A stretch of DNA of 64,000 bases from Pontederia crassipes (Eukaryota; Streptophyta; Magnoliopsida; Commelinales; Pontederiaceae). Each line of letters opens with the position of its first letter. The first letter of the stretch is position 1. Under the pieces are notes generated by a model. It was not told where the DNA came from, did no database searches, and worked only from the letters and a program-made list of their open reading frames with translations. Both the position numbers and the translations under genes were made by a program. The stretch is taken from NCBI GenBank assembly GCA_030549335.1, contig CM060188.1, positions 14,759,501 to 14,823,500 on the forward strand, written 5' to 3'. This document shows positions 24,790 through 37,589 of this stretch, in pieces.

Positions 24790-26746
24790 AGACACGCAGC
24801 AGTCTTTACTTTCCTTGTTCCCTTCGCTCGTAGGCTCTGGATTCGCTAGTTACCGCTCACATTTTTTGAGCGGGAAAGAGGGCATTTGCGGAAACTGCAA
24901 TTTTCAATCTCGTGCTCTGCAAGTGGTGAGATTGGGCCTTTCGGAATGTAGTTTTGAGCCGCACTTGACCAAAGTGTAGTTGTGAACAAGTTGTAGAAAT
25001 TTGTTTGTAAACGACTGTGGGCCGAGGCTCTGAACATTACGCATACTTCTTACGAATTATTTTGTACATTATCGTTTTAATTAATCAATAATTTAGATCA
25101 TTATTTAAATTATTAATAATATATACTATAACGTTTAATAAATATTGGTAATATAAATAATAATTTAAAAATTAAAGAATAAAATTTTAAAATATTTTAA
25201 ATTTTAGATTTTAATCACATATTATTATAAAGAAAGAAAAATGTTAATATAGATAAAAAAGTAAAACAAAATTAAGAGTTATTTGTAAATGATTAAAAAT
25301 AATAAAAAATATAATTAAATAATATTTATTTATTAATAAAATATTTAAAATTAAACTTTTGATGGAATGAATATTTTCTGCATTTCACGTAATTTAGAAA
25401 GTCACTTTTTTCTGTAAGGTGGTAATTCAAAATTATCAGAATAATTAAAGTTACTGATAAAATGACATAATGTGGTGGATATGAAAATAATAAATAAAAT
25501 AATCGATGATATATTTGAATTATTTTATATCAAAACGTTTCTTAGTATTGTGTGCGTAGATTAAACGGCACAACTTCCTATTATGTGCTAGATTAAACGA
25601 TCGGCACGACTTCCGATTATGTGCAGTGAAAAAAATGTATGAATTGTTTGAGAGCAATTGGAATAATTGAATAAATGATTATTTGAGAGCATTTGAATAT
25701 GAGATTATCATTTTACTTATGTTAAATATCGATTATTAATTCCTATTTAACATTAGTTTTTAAAAAAATAGAATTAATTTCATTTGAAAGGAATAATAAA
25801 AAAGTCAAAATTTAATAAATTTCTTATTGTTGCCCTCAAATCTTAATATCATTTCCTTTACTAAAATTAAAGGATGAAGGTCGTAAAATAATGAGGATCT
25901 CGAGTGGACAATAAATAAATTTTTTTTTGTATCATTCTAAGATTTTAAATTCAACTCATTAATATGAAAATATTTTGAGTTGCAATTTCTTTTTGCTGGA
26001 AAAGGAGTTAGATAATTAATTATTACATCATATTTAACTAATTTCTGTCGGCACCTTACCATTGAAAGATGATGTACCACCGTGCTCCGTGTCAGTCAGA
26101 TATCAGATATATTTAGACGTGTCGCCATGCATGTGAAAATGGCAGTTGCAGTATGATTCCCAATTGATGACAAAAAAAAAATTTGCAGTAGAAATGTAGA
26201 ATCACATGCACAATTATTGCAACATCAAGTGTTGGAGAAAACGTTGTGATCGTGTTGGAAATGTTTGCAGCAAAAATTTACAATTCTAAGTGATTTGAGA
26301 ATGAAAATCTCCTAACTTCAATTTTAAACGTTTTTTTTACATTTTGCTTAACAAAATAAGTTTTAGTAAAATAAATAACAAATTTGAAATGGCTCGATTT
26401 TTCTAAGATTATTTTCTTGACAACCTTCTCAATTACATGTTTTCCGCATCCAATCGGATATTACATTTGTTTTTTCTTCCTTAACTTAATTCAAAAGTTT
26501 ATCTAATTGCTTTTCAAATAGTTACAAATACGAACTGTACTCTTATTTCTTTAATATATAAAAAATGACATGACATAATATTTCGAAATTAAAAAGTAGA
26601 ATTCGAAAGGTTTTGAATTTTAAGATTAGATCGGGAAGAAATTTATACTTGACCTTTGTTCTATTTGCATCAGGAGGAACGAAACCAGACATTTAATACG
26701 AGTCTGGTTGGCGACCCTGTTGACCCAACGAAACGAGAACACAACA
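24790..26746. other. Divergent intergenic region between FANCI and the DUF538 gene
   Basis: About 2 kb separating two divergently transcribed genes. The first 250 bp upstream of FANCI are GC-moderate, the rest strongly AT-rich. A short tandem duplication of about 45 bp (GATTAAACGGCACAAC / GATTAAACGATCGGCACGAC and the following ATTATGTGC) is visible at 25557-25624. No TATA assignment is safe. Confidence 0.5.
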
Positions 26747-27280
26747 ATGTCGCCGTTTCGTTTCTTCTCACTCCTCTCCTTCCTCCTCCTCCTCCGCCTC
26801 CAACTCTCGGCGGCCCTGATCTCACTCCCGAACGAAGCCAGCGATGGCCTGAAGGGCGATCAGAAGCCGTCGGCCTACGAGGTCTTGCAATCCTACGACT
26901 TCCCCGTCGGCATCCTCCCCAGGGGCGCGCTGGACTACGACCTCGACGCCTCCACCGGCGCTTTCTCCGCCCGCTTCAACGGCACTTGCAGCTTCTCCCT
27001 CGAGGGATCCTACCAGCTCCGCTACCAGTCCACCATCTCCGGCCGGATCGCCCGCGACCGCCTCGACCGCCTCCGCGGCGTTAGCGTCAAGGTGCTCTTC
27101 TTCTGGCTCAACATCGTCGAGGTCGTCCGCAGCGGCGACAACCTCCAGTTCTCCGTCGGCGTCGCCTCCGCAGATTTTCCTCTTGACAACTTCTACGAGT
27201 GTCCCGGCTGCGGCTGCGGCATGAACTGCCCTGACGAAGGTCTTGGCGACGGCAATGCCCTGAAGGCAGCGGCGAGGTGA
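26747..27280 (+). CDS. Secreted DUF538 family protein
   Basis: 177 residues, single exon, stop TGA. The start chosen is MSPFRFFSLLSFLLLLRLQ because a hydrophobic secretory signal follows at once, ending near residue 22 (Ala-Leu-Ile-Ser-Leu-Pro-Asn). An in-frame start 39 nt upstream would put a polar stretch before the signal. The DUF538 core shows SAYEVLQSYDFPVGILPRG, the aromatic/Gly pattern YDLDASTGAFSARFNGTCSF, YQLRYQSTISGRI and FFWLNIVEV. A Cys-rich end CPGCGCGMNC is typical of one DUF538 subgroup. DUF538 proteins are plant-specific, bactericidal-permeability-increasing-like folds linked to cell-wall pectin and chlorophyll binding; the exact role here is unknown. A polyadenylation signal lies 138 bp downstream of the stop. 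Confidence 0.92.
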   Translation: MSPFRFFSLLSFLLLLRLQLSAALISLPNEASDGLKGDQKPSAYEVLQSYDFPVGILPRGALDYDLDASTGAFSARFNGTCSFSLEGSYQLRYQSTISGRIARDRLDRLRGVSVKVLFFWLNIVEVVRSGDNLQFSVGVASADFPLDNFYECPGCGCGMNCPDEGLGDGNALKAAAR

Positions 27281-27417
27281 CAAAATAGTTCCTTACGCGC
27301 TGCCTCCCGCTTAGTTCTTCGGGGCGTAAGTCGTCATGCCTGCTCTGCTTTTAGGAATTTTGCTCTAAGAATATGATTGCGACAGTGTATGCTTCTCTGT
27401 CAATTGCCCCAAACCGT

Positions 27418-27423
27418 AATAAA
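27418..27423 (+). terminator. Polyadenylation signal AATAAA of the DUF538 gene
   Basis: Canonical AATAAA 138 bp after the stop codon. Confidence 0.5.
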
Positions 27424-27429
27424 GTTTGA

Positions 27430-29730
27430 ATCTTAGAGGTGCAACACGAGAGAAGCTTCAGAATTTGCAAGTTTCGATCTTCTATATCTGATGATTTGTC
27501 TTAGGATTCATGTCGAAGATCGAACCTTTTAGCTATTTCTTTATAACATTATCCCTGTCAATTTTCTTCATTGTTTGAGTGAATGAAGCTATCGAATAAA
27601 CTGCAGATTTGATGTTTGACAAATTGCCTTGTTCATTCCTTCGATTTTTGCACCTGCCTCTGTTGCGTCGCAGTTCGATCTTGTCGTGGACAGGACGAGG
27701 GTGAATTTTCTCATTGGGAGGAGTAAAACAAAAATACTCTTTATGATAAATTTTTAAACCGGCGATGTGCTAATCATATTTTATGGTTTATAATGTGCTA
27801 TAGGTTTATTAATACATTACAAATCCGGTCTTTCTAAGAAGCCAATTGATAGTACATTTTTAATTTTTTATGGCTTTTAGTATTTTTAACCAGTCCAATG
27901 ACTTCTTTATTCCTTTAGTTTGTATATTACCTTTACCTTACAGTCCTACAAAGATCATTATGCCTTCAAATAGCATAGGACAAAACCAAATATTTTGCAA
28001 TCCATACATGATTTTTTGGGTTGTCAGAGCAATGTCTTCTTATTGACAAACACATTCATACTACTTGAATGTGAGCTAGCCTGAGCTAATGTTTTGTTTG
28101 GAAATCTTTTGTTTTCTTGATTGCTTCAGTTTGTAGATATACCATCACCTTACAGTCCTTCCTACCTAACAATCTATATGCCTTCGAACAGTATGGGACA
28201 AACTGAACATTTGGTAATCCATACACTCTTTTACCGGTGTCAAGCAATGGATTTTTGTTGTCAAACATCATTGAATCATCTTCACAGTATGTATCAAATT
28301 ACCTCTTGACTAGTATTGTTGGGAAGCGCCTTGGTTACAATGAAATTATGCAGGCATGGTGGGAGGGAGGGGACCCCATTGCATCAGCCAACAAAAGACT
28401 CCTAATGCTTGAGGTGGAACCATGAGCTCCGTCTCTATGGACGACGGGTTGTAAACAAGTCCTCTGTCGCAAAATTTGAAGTCCCGCCTGCGGTACCAGC
28501 TCGGGTCTATCGCGGTTCGCGAGTCTGATTCCATTATGCATGGATGGTAGTTCTTGCCCTTGGCGAGTTGAATGCATAATCGTATGGTAGTTCTTGGAGA
28601 GTACTGAATGGTGACACATCAATCCGGCCATCCAGATTCCTCCGTCGTTTCCCGGAAATTATACCTGCACTGGCCAGTGGGGGTTCATCTATTCAGGAGC
28701 GAAAAACAAGCATCAGTCCCATCCAACCTACCGACGGTAGTGCCCATTTCATTTATACAATATATATAGGAATGTTATTTGCTGGCTCGACATCTCGATC
28801 TCCGGTGTCACCAGCAGGTTGCTCCGATAAGTACTGCCCAGCTGGAGCTGGGTTTTCGTTGTTGTCCGTGCATGTTCCACAGATTAGATGAAGCCAGGCT
28901 TCAATGGTAGCGATTCGAATATGTGCAAAAATAAATAAATATGTGCAGCAATGTTGGATCAGCGATGTTTTAGGCATGCAACACATTCCCCTGAGGCCCC
29001 CAATCTGCTATTATGTCTCTACTCTCTAGAAATTAGTCTTATGGGTGGTTCGCAAAAAAGGAAGCTCCAAATCCTTTGAGGTTGTATTCTGATATTGCAC
29101 CTAGGACCCTGATGATTATGTTGACCAATAAAGGTCGTCATTTTTTCCCATGTCATAGGGTAATGTCATAGAATTCAATTATGACATGGTTGCGTCATAT
29201 CAGTGGATTATGAGCAAGTCTCGTTTTCATATTCCATCAGGCTTAACCATAGATGAGATATGGAATCGTTTTTGCTGAGTTCTTCAATTTGTGCTGTCCG
29301 CCGACTGGTGAGGACGCCCACTGGTTAGTTCCATGTGTTTACATAGAATCTGACGTTGTTGTTATTCCTTAAATGCCAATTTGCTCCTTTGGTTTCTTTT
29401 TCTAAGATTCTTGCATGTCATTCTCATGCCATGGCCATGAGTTGCCTTGTTCTATTTTCAGTTTCATGCTAGGGCCAATCTTTGAATTTTTTTTGTACTG
29501 CAACACTCTTGCACATAGTGATTCTTGATTGGTAAGAAGGTGCCAACCCAATTTGGCCTGTTGTTTAGTATTGCCAGACTAGCATTCCTATGCCATCGCT
29601 TTCTTTTTTGCTAGGTGATTGTGTTCCAAGCTATTTTGTGTATTTTTTAGTACCTATTGTATGAGCCCATAAGAAGGTCATTTGAAATTTATTCCTCTTG
29701 TTAATTATGCCTTTTAAGAATAAGCATTGT
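27430..29730. other. Intergenic, no supported gene
   Basis: No long frame with a recognisable motif. A minus-strand frame at 28346-28534 (reads YRRRDFKFCDRGLVYNPSS) has protein-like composition but no partner exons were found. It could be a gene relic. Confidence 0.4.
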
Positions 29731-29739
29731 GTGCATTAG

Positions 29740-31000
29740 ATGAGAAGACAGCGAATTGCACTAATGTGAGCCTTCTAGCAAATGAGTGTCGCAGCCACCC
29801 ATCCACAAATTTTGATCATGCACTCTGGCGGTGTTTGGTACGGGGATCCAAACGTCATTTTTTAAGATTGTGTGAGACCCTTGCAAGAACTAGAAAAAAT
29901 AGAAATATTGACAGGAATATATTGAGAATTAAAATTATTTGTTCTGCAATCCAGTGGTACGAATGCAATCCAGTGACCTCGTACCAAACATCCCTTGAGG
30001 AGTGCACCTTGCATAATCTGTCATGAATGATTGGAACTCTTAGATATTTTCCTGATAAATTGACGTCCTTAGACAAGCATGCGTTGAAGACAGATATTTT
30101 ATTTGTTAAGATTTGGATTTGTAAAGGGAATATAGAGTTGTTTCAGATGTGAAAAGGAATATTGTCTTTGAAGAAGGGATGAGAGATCGTTTTGCTCCTG
30201 CCTTCATTGTTGTTTATTATCCCTTGTCGATTGCCCCTTGTATCAAGTATGTTGGATGTTCCATGCATAACACAATGATATAAGGTGACAACGGGCATCC
30301 TTTCGGGATATAGCACTATATTTTGAACCATTCTATTTCATTCCCATTCCATAGGGCATGTATGGTAGGAGATATGATGCAAGAAATGATTAGGATGCTA
30401 TTGGAGAGAGATTTTGATTCTTAGACAATAAGTTGATCAAATGCCTTGACTAGATCCACCTTAATTGAGAGGAATAGTTTGGTTCTCTTTATCTTACTCA
30501 TGGTATGGATTATCTCTTGGGCTATGATAATATTTTTGTGGATCCTCCTACCTTTGATGAAGCTTACTTGCTTACTTGTCACGGCCTGATAAGCTTGGAT
30601 ATGATATCCTACAATCTCAAAGAAATGATTGTGGTGATTAGTTGGATGCTTGTAAGTGCCATTGCTACTGTAGAAGTCTCATTCGTCAATGTCTTTTTCC
30701 TTATTTCATACTTCATTCTTTTCATGAAGATCTTGAATACAACGTATACTAATAAATTACTTACTAGCTATTCTCTAATTGTATTAGTAGAAGATAGGTT
30801 GGTAACCATCTGACCCAGAACTCCTGAAGGGGCGTTTAAAAAAAAAGTTCATTTCATTTTCTTAGTGTTTGGAAGTTTTCTACTAGTAGCAAGGATGTTT
30901 TAATCAATGACTACAAAATGCCATGGCAAAGTAGGTTTAGTAGGAGTTTCATCTTCTATATAGAGCTTTATAAAGTGATCTTTTGACATTTGCAAAAGTT
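29740..31000 (-). pseudogene. Decayed LINE reverse transcriptase fragment
   Basis: Minus-strand motifs in correct order reveal an L1-type reverse transcriptase: FIKGRRIHKNIIIAQEIIH (about 30550), IKVDLVKAFDQ with the first catalytic Asp (about 30455), YIPKGCPLSPY (about 30310), HPFFKDNIPFHI where the FADD motif should be (about 30170), SGKYLRVPIIHDRL (about 30025) and, after the inserted MITE, FARRLTLVQFAVFSS (about 29775). Stops and small deletions lie between the motifs. This copy belongs to a different LINE lineage from the one at 4.9 kb, judging by its motif A and fingers sequence. Confidence 0.8.
29830..29993. mobile_element. 164-bp MITE inserted in the LINE fragment
   Basis: Inverted ends GGTGTTTGGTACG (left) and GGATGTTTGGTACG (read from the right). 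The LINE protein reading resumes on both sides, so this is an insertion. No exact target duplication is visible; partial GTGCA remnants remain on each side. Confidence 0.65.
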
Positions 31001-31345
31001 CATCCAGCTCCATTATTTAATAATCTATAAGAGATTTGAAAGTTGACCCATGAGAGATTTTATGGATTTGATTTGTATGTGTTTCCATTTATAATTGCAC
31101 AAGTGTGAAAATACTTGGTACTACATGCGAAGCTAACCCATTGCCACCATATTTTTAAATAATAGAATACTTTCTCTTGTGCAAGTGTAAGATGTCCTCC
31201 ACGAGGCATTTGAATGTTAGATTGTGCCCCCTAGTGGCATGACTTCTGGGGTGTGTTTGGTATGAGAATTTTTTGGGGTGTGTTTGGTATGAAGATTTTG
31301 AGAGAAAGTTAATTCTCGAAAATTAATCGATTTGATAAAAAAGTT

Positions 31346-32183
31346 GGGTTTAATGGAGGCTCCTATTTAGTAAATTAGGTAGGAGCCTCCTACTTAGGTT
31401 CCCAACCATCCGATCAGATCGGATGGTTGGAACATGAAGCATGCTTCAACAGGAAAAAAATCGAATCGGCCGGTAAGGATTGTGCAAACGTCGGCAGGCG
31501 TGATGACGACGAGGGCATGAGAGACGGCGGCGAGGGCGATGGACGGTGGCGAGGGCAAGGAACACCGGAGGCGCGAACGATAGTGGTGAGGGCGATGAGG
31601 GCACAACCGTCGATTGGGGAGGCAAGCGACGATGGCGAGCGGCAAGCGACGATGGCGAGGACCAGCGGCAAGGCACGAGCATCAATGACAGAACGATGAT
31701 GAGAATCGACGAGATCGACGGCGATGAGGATCGGTGAGGGCAAGGATCGATGATGGTGAGGACGAGGATCGTTGGAGGTGCGAGTGACGGTGGCGAGGGT
31801 GAGGGCGACGATGGCGAGGATGAGAGACAACGATGATGACATGAACATCAACGGAGGCGAGAATCGATGAGATCTCCGGTGATGAGGATCGGCGAGGTCG
31901 AGGACGATGGCGAGGAGGTGAAGGTCGGTGGGTCATCGGTCGCGAGGTCGGCCGGTCGAGTTCGTCGGCGTGAGCATCGAAGGGTCGTTGTCGTGAGTGG
32001 AGGTCATCGGCGTGAGCATCGGAGGTCGTCGTCGTGAGCATCATTGCAGCAAAGTCAGCGGCCACTTCTTTTTTACTCCATTAAATTGTACTCAAGTTCT
32101 CAGCCGTCTGATCAAATCGGATGGCTGAGAATTTAGGTAGGAGGCTCCTACCTAATTGACTAGGTAGGAGCCCCATTAAACCC
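31346..32183. mobile_element. Mutator-like non-autonomous element, 838 bp, 9-bp target duplication
   Basis: TIRs of about 85 bp begin GGGTTTAATGGAGGCTCCT on the left and GGGTTTAATGGGGCTCCTA read from the right. They contain the shared blocks AATTAGGTAGGAGCCTCCTA and CCATCCGAT. The exact 9-bp direct duplication AAAAAAGTT flanks them (31337-31345 and 32184-32192), diagnostic for Mutator-like elements. The interior (31440-32060) is GC-rich with repeated GGCGAGGGCGATG-type units, open in several frames because of low complexity, not because of a gene. Confidence 0.88.
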
Positions 32184-32199
32184 AAAAAAGTTCGGGTTA

Positions 32200-34906
32200 G
32201 TGTTTGGATGAAAAAATATAATGATAAGAATTTAAAAAGTTAATTTGATAGATACGTTTTAGTGGGTGTTTCGATAAAAAATAATAACTCAGAATATAAT
32301 TTGTTATTTTATGAGGTATAAATTTATAGTAAATAAAAATATATAATTAATATTATAATTTATGTAAAACATTATATTATTAATGTTATTTTTATTTATT
32401 TTGATTAAATCTTTTAAATGTTATTAATATTATCATTTATGTAAATATTAAAATCCAAATATAATATATTTTTTATAAAAATAATTGAATAGTTTAATAA
32501 ATAAAAATAGAACTAAATATTTTATAATTTTAATTAATAAATTATTTTATAAGATGACTAATAATGTATTAATAAATAACTAACTAATATATACTTACAT
32601 TACAAAATAATTAAAAAAGTAAATGAAGTTAGGGAGCTGAAAAAAAAAAGTGAAAAGATCATGACTGAAAGATAGAAAGCAAAAAAAAATAAGTTTTATT
32701 TTTGCCGAAGGCAAGAACTTTTGGTCAAAAGTTTTGGCCAAAGTCACATGACGAAAATTTTTCAAAATTCTATTGTTTGACACAATTTGAGCAAGCTCTG
32801 TCTAAGTTCTGTTTATCAAACACAACTCTGATGGCTGTGAAACTTGACCTAATTTTGAACAATTCAAATGGGGTTATTGAGAATTTGGACCGAATTCGAA
32901 GGACTTAGCTCGAGAGATTGTGTTGTGTGGCCGTGATTTTATGAACCCATGGCAACGATAATTGTCAGAATAGAATCGAGATCGGGTATCAATTAGTTTG
33001 ACTTGGGTCTCGATGATAAGAATTGAGCAAAGAAGCTGAGCCGATCCAGCAGAAGTTTGCAAGCCACCCAACCCAGGTTTCGACAATATTGGATGGATTA
33101 AATTGGAATCATTTTGGCTTAGATCATATCTTGATGGACCCAACCTAATTTCTATGGTTCCAATGTAAAAAATCGAATTGGATTGAGAAATGGTTGGACA
33201 CGACCTAATTTCACCCCCATCCAACTCTGGTTTAGTAAAAAGTAAAGTTATTGATTTTGTTTATTTATGATTATTATTATATTAGATATTTATAATCATA
33301 TTAGTACTATAATTAATCATTGATAATTGATTTATTATTATGATTGAATTATGATTATGATAATAGTTCATAAAAAAATATCATTAAATCAATTAGTTTT
33401 TATTAATAATTAATAATTAATTTTTTATTCGATGATAATTATTGTTAATAAGTCTATTGTTCAATTGATTAACACATAATTGATATGACATTGTGAGATG
33501 GTAGGGATGAGCAATTCTAGGTTCAAGATCGGGTTTCAGCCAACCCAATTTACCCCGGGTTTCCTAAAAAATGTCCCAATCTTGGACCATAATTAATTAA
33601 AAAATATAATGTTAAAAATTGATTAATACCATTATATAAATATAATAAAATATCAATTAAATGACATATATAATAATATAATATAATATATAAAATAAAT
33701 TATAAAATTTTAATTAAAAAATATATAATATTTAAAAATACTTTAATATATATAATATTGGGTCAAGACACTATTCAACTTTTTACAACTCGAATCCGAT
33801 CCCGACCGATCCCAACCTAGAAGGTAATGAGTAATATTCACATTACTTATGAAATGACAATGTAGATTGCGCATGGGGAGAAAAAAATAATTCACATTAC
33901 TACATGAGTTATAATATTTTTAATTTCACTTTTTCCATTTATCCTTTATAATTTTATTTAAATAAATTATAAAACTTATTTAAAAATTACAAAATTAATT
34001 AAATAAATAACAAAATAAATATTTGTTAATTCTTATGAATATATTATTATCATATTTTAAAAATGTATTAATTGTTTTATAAATTTTAATTTTATAGGTG
34101 AGAATATATATTATGATTTAAGTTTAGAAGTTAAAAATAATTTATATAAGCAAACATAATTCTTTTGATTATGAAAAATAATTTATATAAACAAACATAA
34201 TTCTTTTGATTATGGATATATTAGTAAAAATTATATATTAACTCATAATATTTATTTTTTGTAAATAAGTAATATGGATCGTCAAATATATTATTTACGT
34301 ATGTATATTGCTGATGATTTAATAAGTGACGATCTTTTTTAAACATTGTCAGATAATATTGTACGATAATATAGTGAACAGACTCTTAAAACTTGCTCAG
34401 TAAACTTGTACATTTTTATCTATGGGTGTGAGCACATGCGCGTGTCATATTTCCTTTCCCTTCTAATTCATTAAAAATAAAATATGAAAAAAATAAATCT
34501 GATTAGAAGTCAAATAATCTTAAAAAGTGTCATCTTACTAATAATTTAGTTAATATTTTATTGTATTTGTAAAATAAGTAATTCTTTTAAAAAATAATGT
34601 CAAGATACAGAAAGAAAGTGCCATGGAGAGAAAATGTAATCAAGCTGGCGATGGTGTTGATACTTGATACAAATAAAAGTCTGAAAATGATTCATATACA
34701 ATGAATAGAGTTATTGTTCCTAGAATTTTCCTATATAAATTATAAACCTATGCATTCAACTGAATCTCGTTTAAAAAGTTAATTGAATGCATAAGAATAG
34801 AATACATTACTTTCCAAAATATAGTTTTTATGAACAAATCAAAAGGCATTGTCCAAGTCAACTACTCATTTGTAGCGTAGGCTTTTGAAATGGATCATAA
34901 AATGCA

Positions 34907-34941
<35 letters not shown>

Positions 34942-37500
34942 TGGAGGGATGACAAATGAAATCTCGTACTATCATCAACCAAGGATTCATTTAGTCTAGG
35001 TGTTAAAAATTAACAAATAAATTTTAAGTGACGATAAATAATTTATTAATTAAAATTACTCATACAAAATGAATAAATTAATAATAGGTAATTAGTGATA
35101 ACTAAACTAACTATTTTATTTTATTATAAAAAAATTGTCAAATAGTCACACATTAGCGACACGAAAAATGTGACGTTAATTCGACGCTAATAGAGTCAAA
35201 ATAAGGATGCCATTGGGGTCGAATGACAAGAGACGCTAATTATCTCTTAGTAACCATAAATTAACATTGCATTTGCTTACCGTGACTCGATGCTTAAATT
35301 TATGCCTTACGTCGTCACTAATATATGATTAATGCTACGTTACGAGACTTCAACGTCTCATTATTATGGCGCAATGACGACGACTAACGTGTGACTATTT
35401 GTCCAACCACGATTTAACACCATTTTAGAGTTATCTGAGTCACTAATATGCAATTTTCTTATAATGTTTCCTTAAAAAATAAGCACTCTTTTTTTTTTTT
35501 GAAATAATTTCAAGAAATGGCAAAATCTACTTATAAACGTATCCAACTAGGACCTATGATGAGTCGATGACATTAAACTTAGCTAATCGCGTTGACATTT
35601 GTTTCCATTTGTTACTAGTTCTTTTATCCTTAATTAAGGAGGAGCGTTCGTTTTCTATGGCTATCATTCGATAAAAAACAAATCCTATCGTTTCAAGATT
35701 CCTTTGTTTCTTTAAGGTGGTCCAAGGAATAACAAGACCTTATGAAACGGATTAACCCGGCCGGCTAATCTTCTTACTATTGGAAAGCCCTTCACCACAC
35801 CAATCGTGATTCGACACCAAGGATTGGACTTTTGCTCCCAGGCACAGCACGTCTTCTTTACCCATGGCACCTTTTTGGGGTTAGGTATGAATTCATAAAT
35901 ATCTATGTACTCTAATGTGTTGTGTTGTCACCTTCTACTGAAGATATTTAGAAGTTTAACAATGTAATTTTGAAAAGGAAAAAAGAAAAAAGAAAAAAAA
36001 TATCGAAATTATGAAGTTTGTAAAATGCAAATTAACAAAGTCCATTGCACGTAGTCCTTAATCTCATGCTCACACCTGTGATGCATGAAGGTTAACACCC
36101 AGCATTCTTCTATTATTTTATGCGTGATTTGCAAACTCCATTCCATCCAATACAATTGTTCCTTTATAGTTACCGGTCTCCACTTGTCAAAAAATTAAAA
36201 GTCAATATTTATATTTTATACCTAGACAGAATTAAAGGTCAAAATTTGAACAAACTTTGCTCACAGCCCTCCGAACAAGTGTTCAAATCCGTTTGTTTCT
36301 TTTTTGTCACTAGGTCAATGCAAAATGACCTCTTTTTTATAATCCGAAATTATTGTGTCTACGTTGGAAAGAGAGTTCGATTCTATTTCACATATAGAAC
36401 ATTTTCAACGTATGTAAAGCTTATCCACTTCGAATATTTGTGATAGGAGAAAAAAATATATAAAACTTTCCGAATCTGGGGTGATAACGAAAGAAAATAT
36501 TTGTTACAATGTCTTGAAAAATCTATGTGACCACTCAAACGCTTAAATAATTGAGACGACCAAATCATCCGTCCTATATGAAGAAATTAAAGTTTCTTAT
36601 ATAAATTTCATAATAACCAAATTCTTTTTTTATCTTTGTACTCATCAATTTTTATATTATTTTTTATCTTTGTACTCATCAATATTTCATAATAAAAACA
36701 GTGGGTGCAAATTATAACTACTTACTTTTTATAATAATATAAAAATACAAAATATTCAAACACAATTTATTAAAATAAAATTATTATGAGTAATAAAAAA
36801 GTTTAAATCGATGAATTATTTATTTTTATTCAATAATCACATCATCTAAAATGAAATATGGTATCAGTTAAAGTATTTTATTTCATGTGCCTATAACTTA
36901 TTATTTTAATTTAATTATCTAATGAATTAAAGGATGTTGTAAGGATTCATAGATTATGAACTTTTGAATTTAGGACTGATATATTAATAACATTGAATTT
37001 CTTCCTAAAAAATAACGATGAATTTCTAAAGATATAAGCTAATGAGTCTAATGGAAATAAATAAAATAAAATAGGCTTAGAAGAATTTGTTAATGTACAA
37101 TAGTTTTATGATCCAATATTTCTATTAATTAATATTTATATTATAGCATTTTTTTCTTGTATAAAAATAGAGAAATGATTTTCTAAAGAGACACATTATA
37201 AAAAAATAAACAAAACCCTCGTATGAATTGATTATCTATTTGAGGTGGGATATGCAAAACTATCTACAGAATATTTTGGTACAATTAAATTATTTAATTT
37301 ATATATCTAGTCATTATTAATGTACAATCATATAGATAATAATAATAAATATTGCCAAATTTTATGGGGTCAATTGACCCCACGTAGGTCCGCCCATGGT
37401 TATGGGGCATAGCTCAATTTAAAATGACCGTGTAATTTCTCTCTCTCTCCCATTTTTAGTTATAATGGCTTGGATTAAAAATTGCAGGATCTCACCTAAT
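32200..37500. other. Gene-free AT-rich region
   Basis: 5.3 kb of mostly A/T sequence with runs of AATAAT/TAATTA. No coding signal or recognisable transposon protein was seen. Segments near 32700-33230 and 33500-33830 look like decayed repeat DNA. Confidence 0.5.
34907..34939 (+). repeat. 33-base uninterrupted G run
   Basis: A homopolymer of 33 G in otherwise AT-rich DNA. Its length may be inaccurate because homopolymers are prone to sequencing and assembly error. Confidence 0.8.
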
Positions 37501-37509
37501 TTTCCTCAA

Positions 37510-37517
37510 TATATATA
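37510..37517 (+). promoter_or_regulatory. TATA box candidate of the P450 gene
   Basis: TATATATA ending 72 bp before the ATG at 37590; the only TATA-like string at a suitable distance. Confidence 0.5.
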
Positions 37518-37589
37518 GTATGAACTATGAACGTATGATCGATGTAGAGCACCCCGCTAGTACATGAATTAGATCGCTCAGAATCACAG

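Noticed and set aside
28335..28631. Possible conserved small protein on the minus strand
   Set aside because: Some protein-like strings but no recognised family, no flanking exons and no clear start; kept only as a remark.
31427..32065. Long overlapping frames on both strands that look like a gene
   Set aside because: They are inside a Mutator-like element and arise from GGCGAGGGCGATG-type low complexity; no conserved domain.
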